Positions 8,432 to 9,301 of a stretch of 9,301 bases of DNA are shown here, piece by piece. The stretch lies in the NCBI GenBank assembly GCA_029261305.1, contig JAJDBO010000246.1, positions 1 through 9,301 on the forward strand. Direction: 5' to 3'. The stretch's first letter is position 1, and each line of letters begins with the position of its first letter. Below the pieces are notes generated by a model. It saw only the letters and a program-made list of their open reading frames with translations. It did no database searches and had not been told where the DNA came from. The stretch is from Nitrospirales bacterium (GTDB lineage: Bacteria > Nitrospirota > Nitrospiria > Nitrospirales > UBA8639). Position numbers and translations under genes: made by a program.

Positions 8432-9301
8432 CTAGCCGATGGTGGATTTGACCACTTCGACTAATTCATTCGCCACTTGACGAATTTGAGCATCATTTTG
8501 GCCCTCGACCATCACACGAACGAGCGGCTCCGTTCCGGAATACCGAACGAGTACTCGCCCCGTTCCATTTAGCGAATGTTCACAGGATTTAATCGCTTTT
8601 TGGAGTTCGGGAATAGTGGATAGATCTGGCTTATGACTCACTTCAACTCCAAGTAATACCTGTGGGACCGCCTCCATACATTGAGCGACGACCGAAAGTG
8701 GGCGCTCTGCACGTTTCACTAATTTCAGCATTTGCAAGCCAGAGATCATACCATCTCCAGTGGTGTTGTAATCCAAGAAAATAAAATGTCCTGATTGTTC
8801 ACCTCCCAGATTGTACCCATTGGCCAGCATTTGTTCGAGAATGTAGCGATCTCCCACGGGTGTGCGAATTAGGGAAATTCCAGATTTCTGCAAGGCAGCC
8901 TCAAAACCAAAATTACTCATGACCGTTCCCACTACCGTGTGCTTTTCCAGGCGGCTACGCTCTTGAAGGTCAAAGGCAAACGCGGCTAAGGCCTGATCTC
9001 CGGTTACCACCTCACCCTGTTCTTGGACAAAGACCGCCCGATCAGCATCTCCGTCTAGAGCAATGCCAACATCCGCGCCACGTGCCCGTACTTCCTCTTG
9101 AAGGCGTTTCGGACACATGGCCCCAAAACCCGCATTGATGTTCGTCCCACTCGGCTCATCACCGATCACAAACACCTCAGCCCCTAATTCTCGCACAACC
9201 TTTGGAAACACTGAATACCCAGCGCCATGAGCACAATCCAGCACAACCTTGAGGCCTTGGAAATCCATTTCACGCGGAAGGGATCGCTTGACGAATTCAA
9301 T
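8432..9301 (-). CDS. glmM: phosphoglucosamine mutase, C-terminal part (5' end outside window)
   Basis: Converts glucosamine-6-phosphate to glucosamine-1-phosphate, a cytosolic step towards UDP-GlcNAc for peptidoglycan and lipopolysaccharide. The frame stays open to the window edge. The codons upstream of the internal Met at 9268 read IEFVKRSLPRE, matching the GlmM sequence before domain 2, so that Met is not the start. The 289 residues seen correspond to roughly the last two thirds of a protein of about 445-450. Visible motifs, numbered from the window edge, are the Mg-binding loop DGDAD (83-87), the sugar-binding GEQSGH (167-172) and the phosphate-binding RYSGTEP (253-259). TVMSNFG and TPVGDRYILE, as well as TTGDG, are typical of GlmM and argue against phosphomannomutase. 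The active-site phosphoserine is encoded beyond the window. The stop is TAG at 8434-8432, 17 bp before comEC on the same strand, so the two are probably one operon. Confidence 0.95.
   Translation of the reverse strand: MEFVKRSLPREMDFQGLKVVLDCAHGAGYSVFPKVVRELGAEVFVIGDEPSGTNINAGFGAMCPKRLQEEVRARGADVGIALDGDADRAVFVQEQGEVVTGDQALAAFAFDLQERSRLEKHTVVGTVMSNFGFEAALQKSGISLIRTPVGDRYILEQMLANGYNLGGEQSGHFIFLDYNTTGDGMISGLQMLKLVKRAERPLSVVAQCMEAVPQVLLGVEVSHKPDLSTIPELQKAIKSCEHSLNGTGRVLVRYSGTEPLVRVMVEGQNDAQIRQVANELVEVVKSTIG

Noticed and set aside
1..9301. Defence system, CRISPR array, mobile element, tRNA or rRNA
   Set aside because: No direct-repeat array, transposase, integrase, nuclease-effector or structured RNA gene was seen on either strand; all long frames belong to the five genes described.

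Overview
The window holds five protein-coding genes with about 50% GC by eye. All are ordinary bacterial chromosomal families, with no insertion sequence, phage gene, CRISPR array, tRNA or rRNA. The gene families and moderate GC would fit a member of the Nitrospirota, such as a marine-type Nitrospira. That assignment rests on general familiarity and no marker gene here settles it.

Layout from left to right. (1) On the minus strand is a LuxR-type regulator (stop at 90). A 72-codon open frame of uncertain reality precedes it and overlaps its likely start by ATGA. (2) About 240 bp without a convincing gene follows, ending in a strong factor-independent terminator (1289-1346). (3) A minus-strand bacterioferritin (1368-1847) ends at that terminator and has a sigma-70-like promoter upstream. 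(4) A divergent intergenic region of about 316 bp (1848-2163) carries a tandem pair of 22-bp imperfect repeats and a small dyad. It separates bacterioferritin from the only plus-strand gene. (5) That gene (2164-5865) encodes a 1233-residue fusion of a complete YyaL/SPATA20 (DUF255) protein to a complete but enlarged aldo/keto reductase. (6) It converges on, and overlaps by 7 bp, a minus-strand comEC (5859-8414). (7) comEC lies 17 bp downstream of a partial glmM (8432-9301), whose 5' part is outside the window.

Functionally, glmM (UDP-GlcNAc and peptidoglycan precursor synthesis) and comEC (DNA uptake channel) look co-transcribed. Bacterioferritin is a separate monocistronic iron-storage unit sharing its upstream region with the fusion gene. 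The LuxR protein is an orphan regulator without a receiver domain; its targets cannot be read from the sequence.

The points most worth a second look are the three-module fusion protein, replacement of a ferroxidase histidine by aspartate in bacterioferritin, the repeated operator-like element between the divergent genes, and a possible leaderless start for the fusion gene. I do not see a defence system or any other wholly new multi-gene system here.
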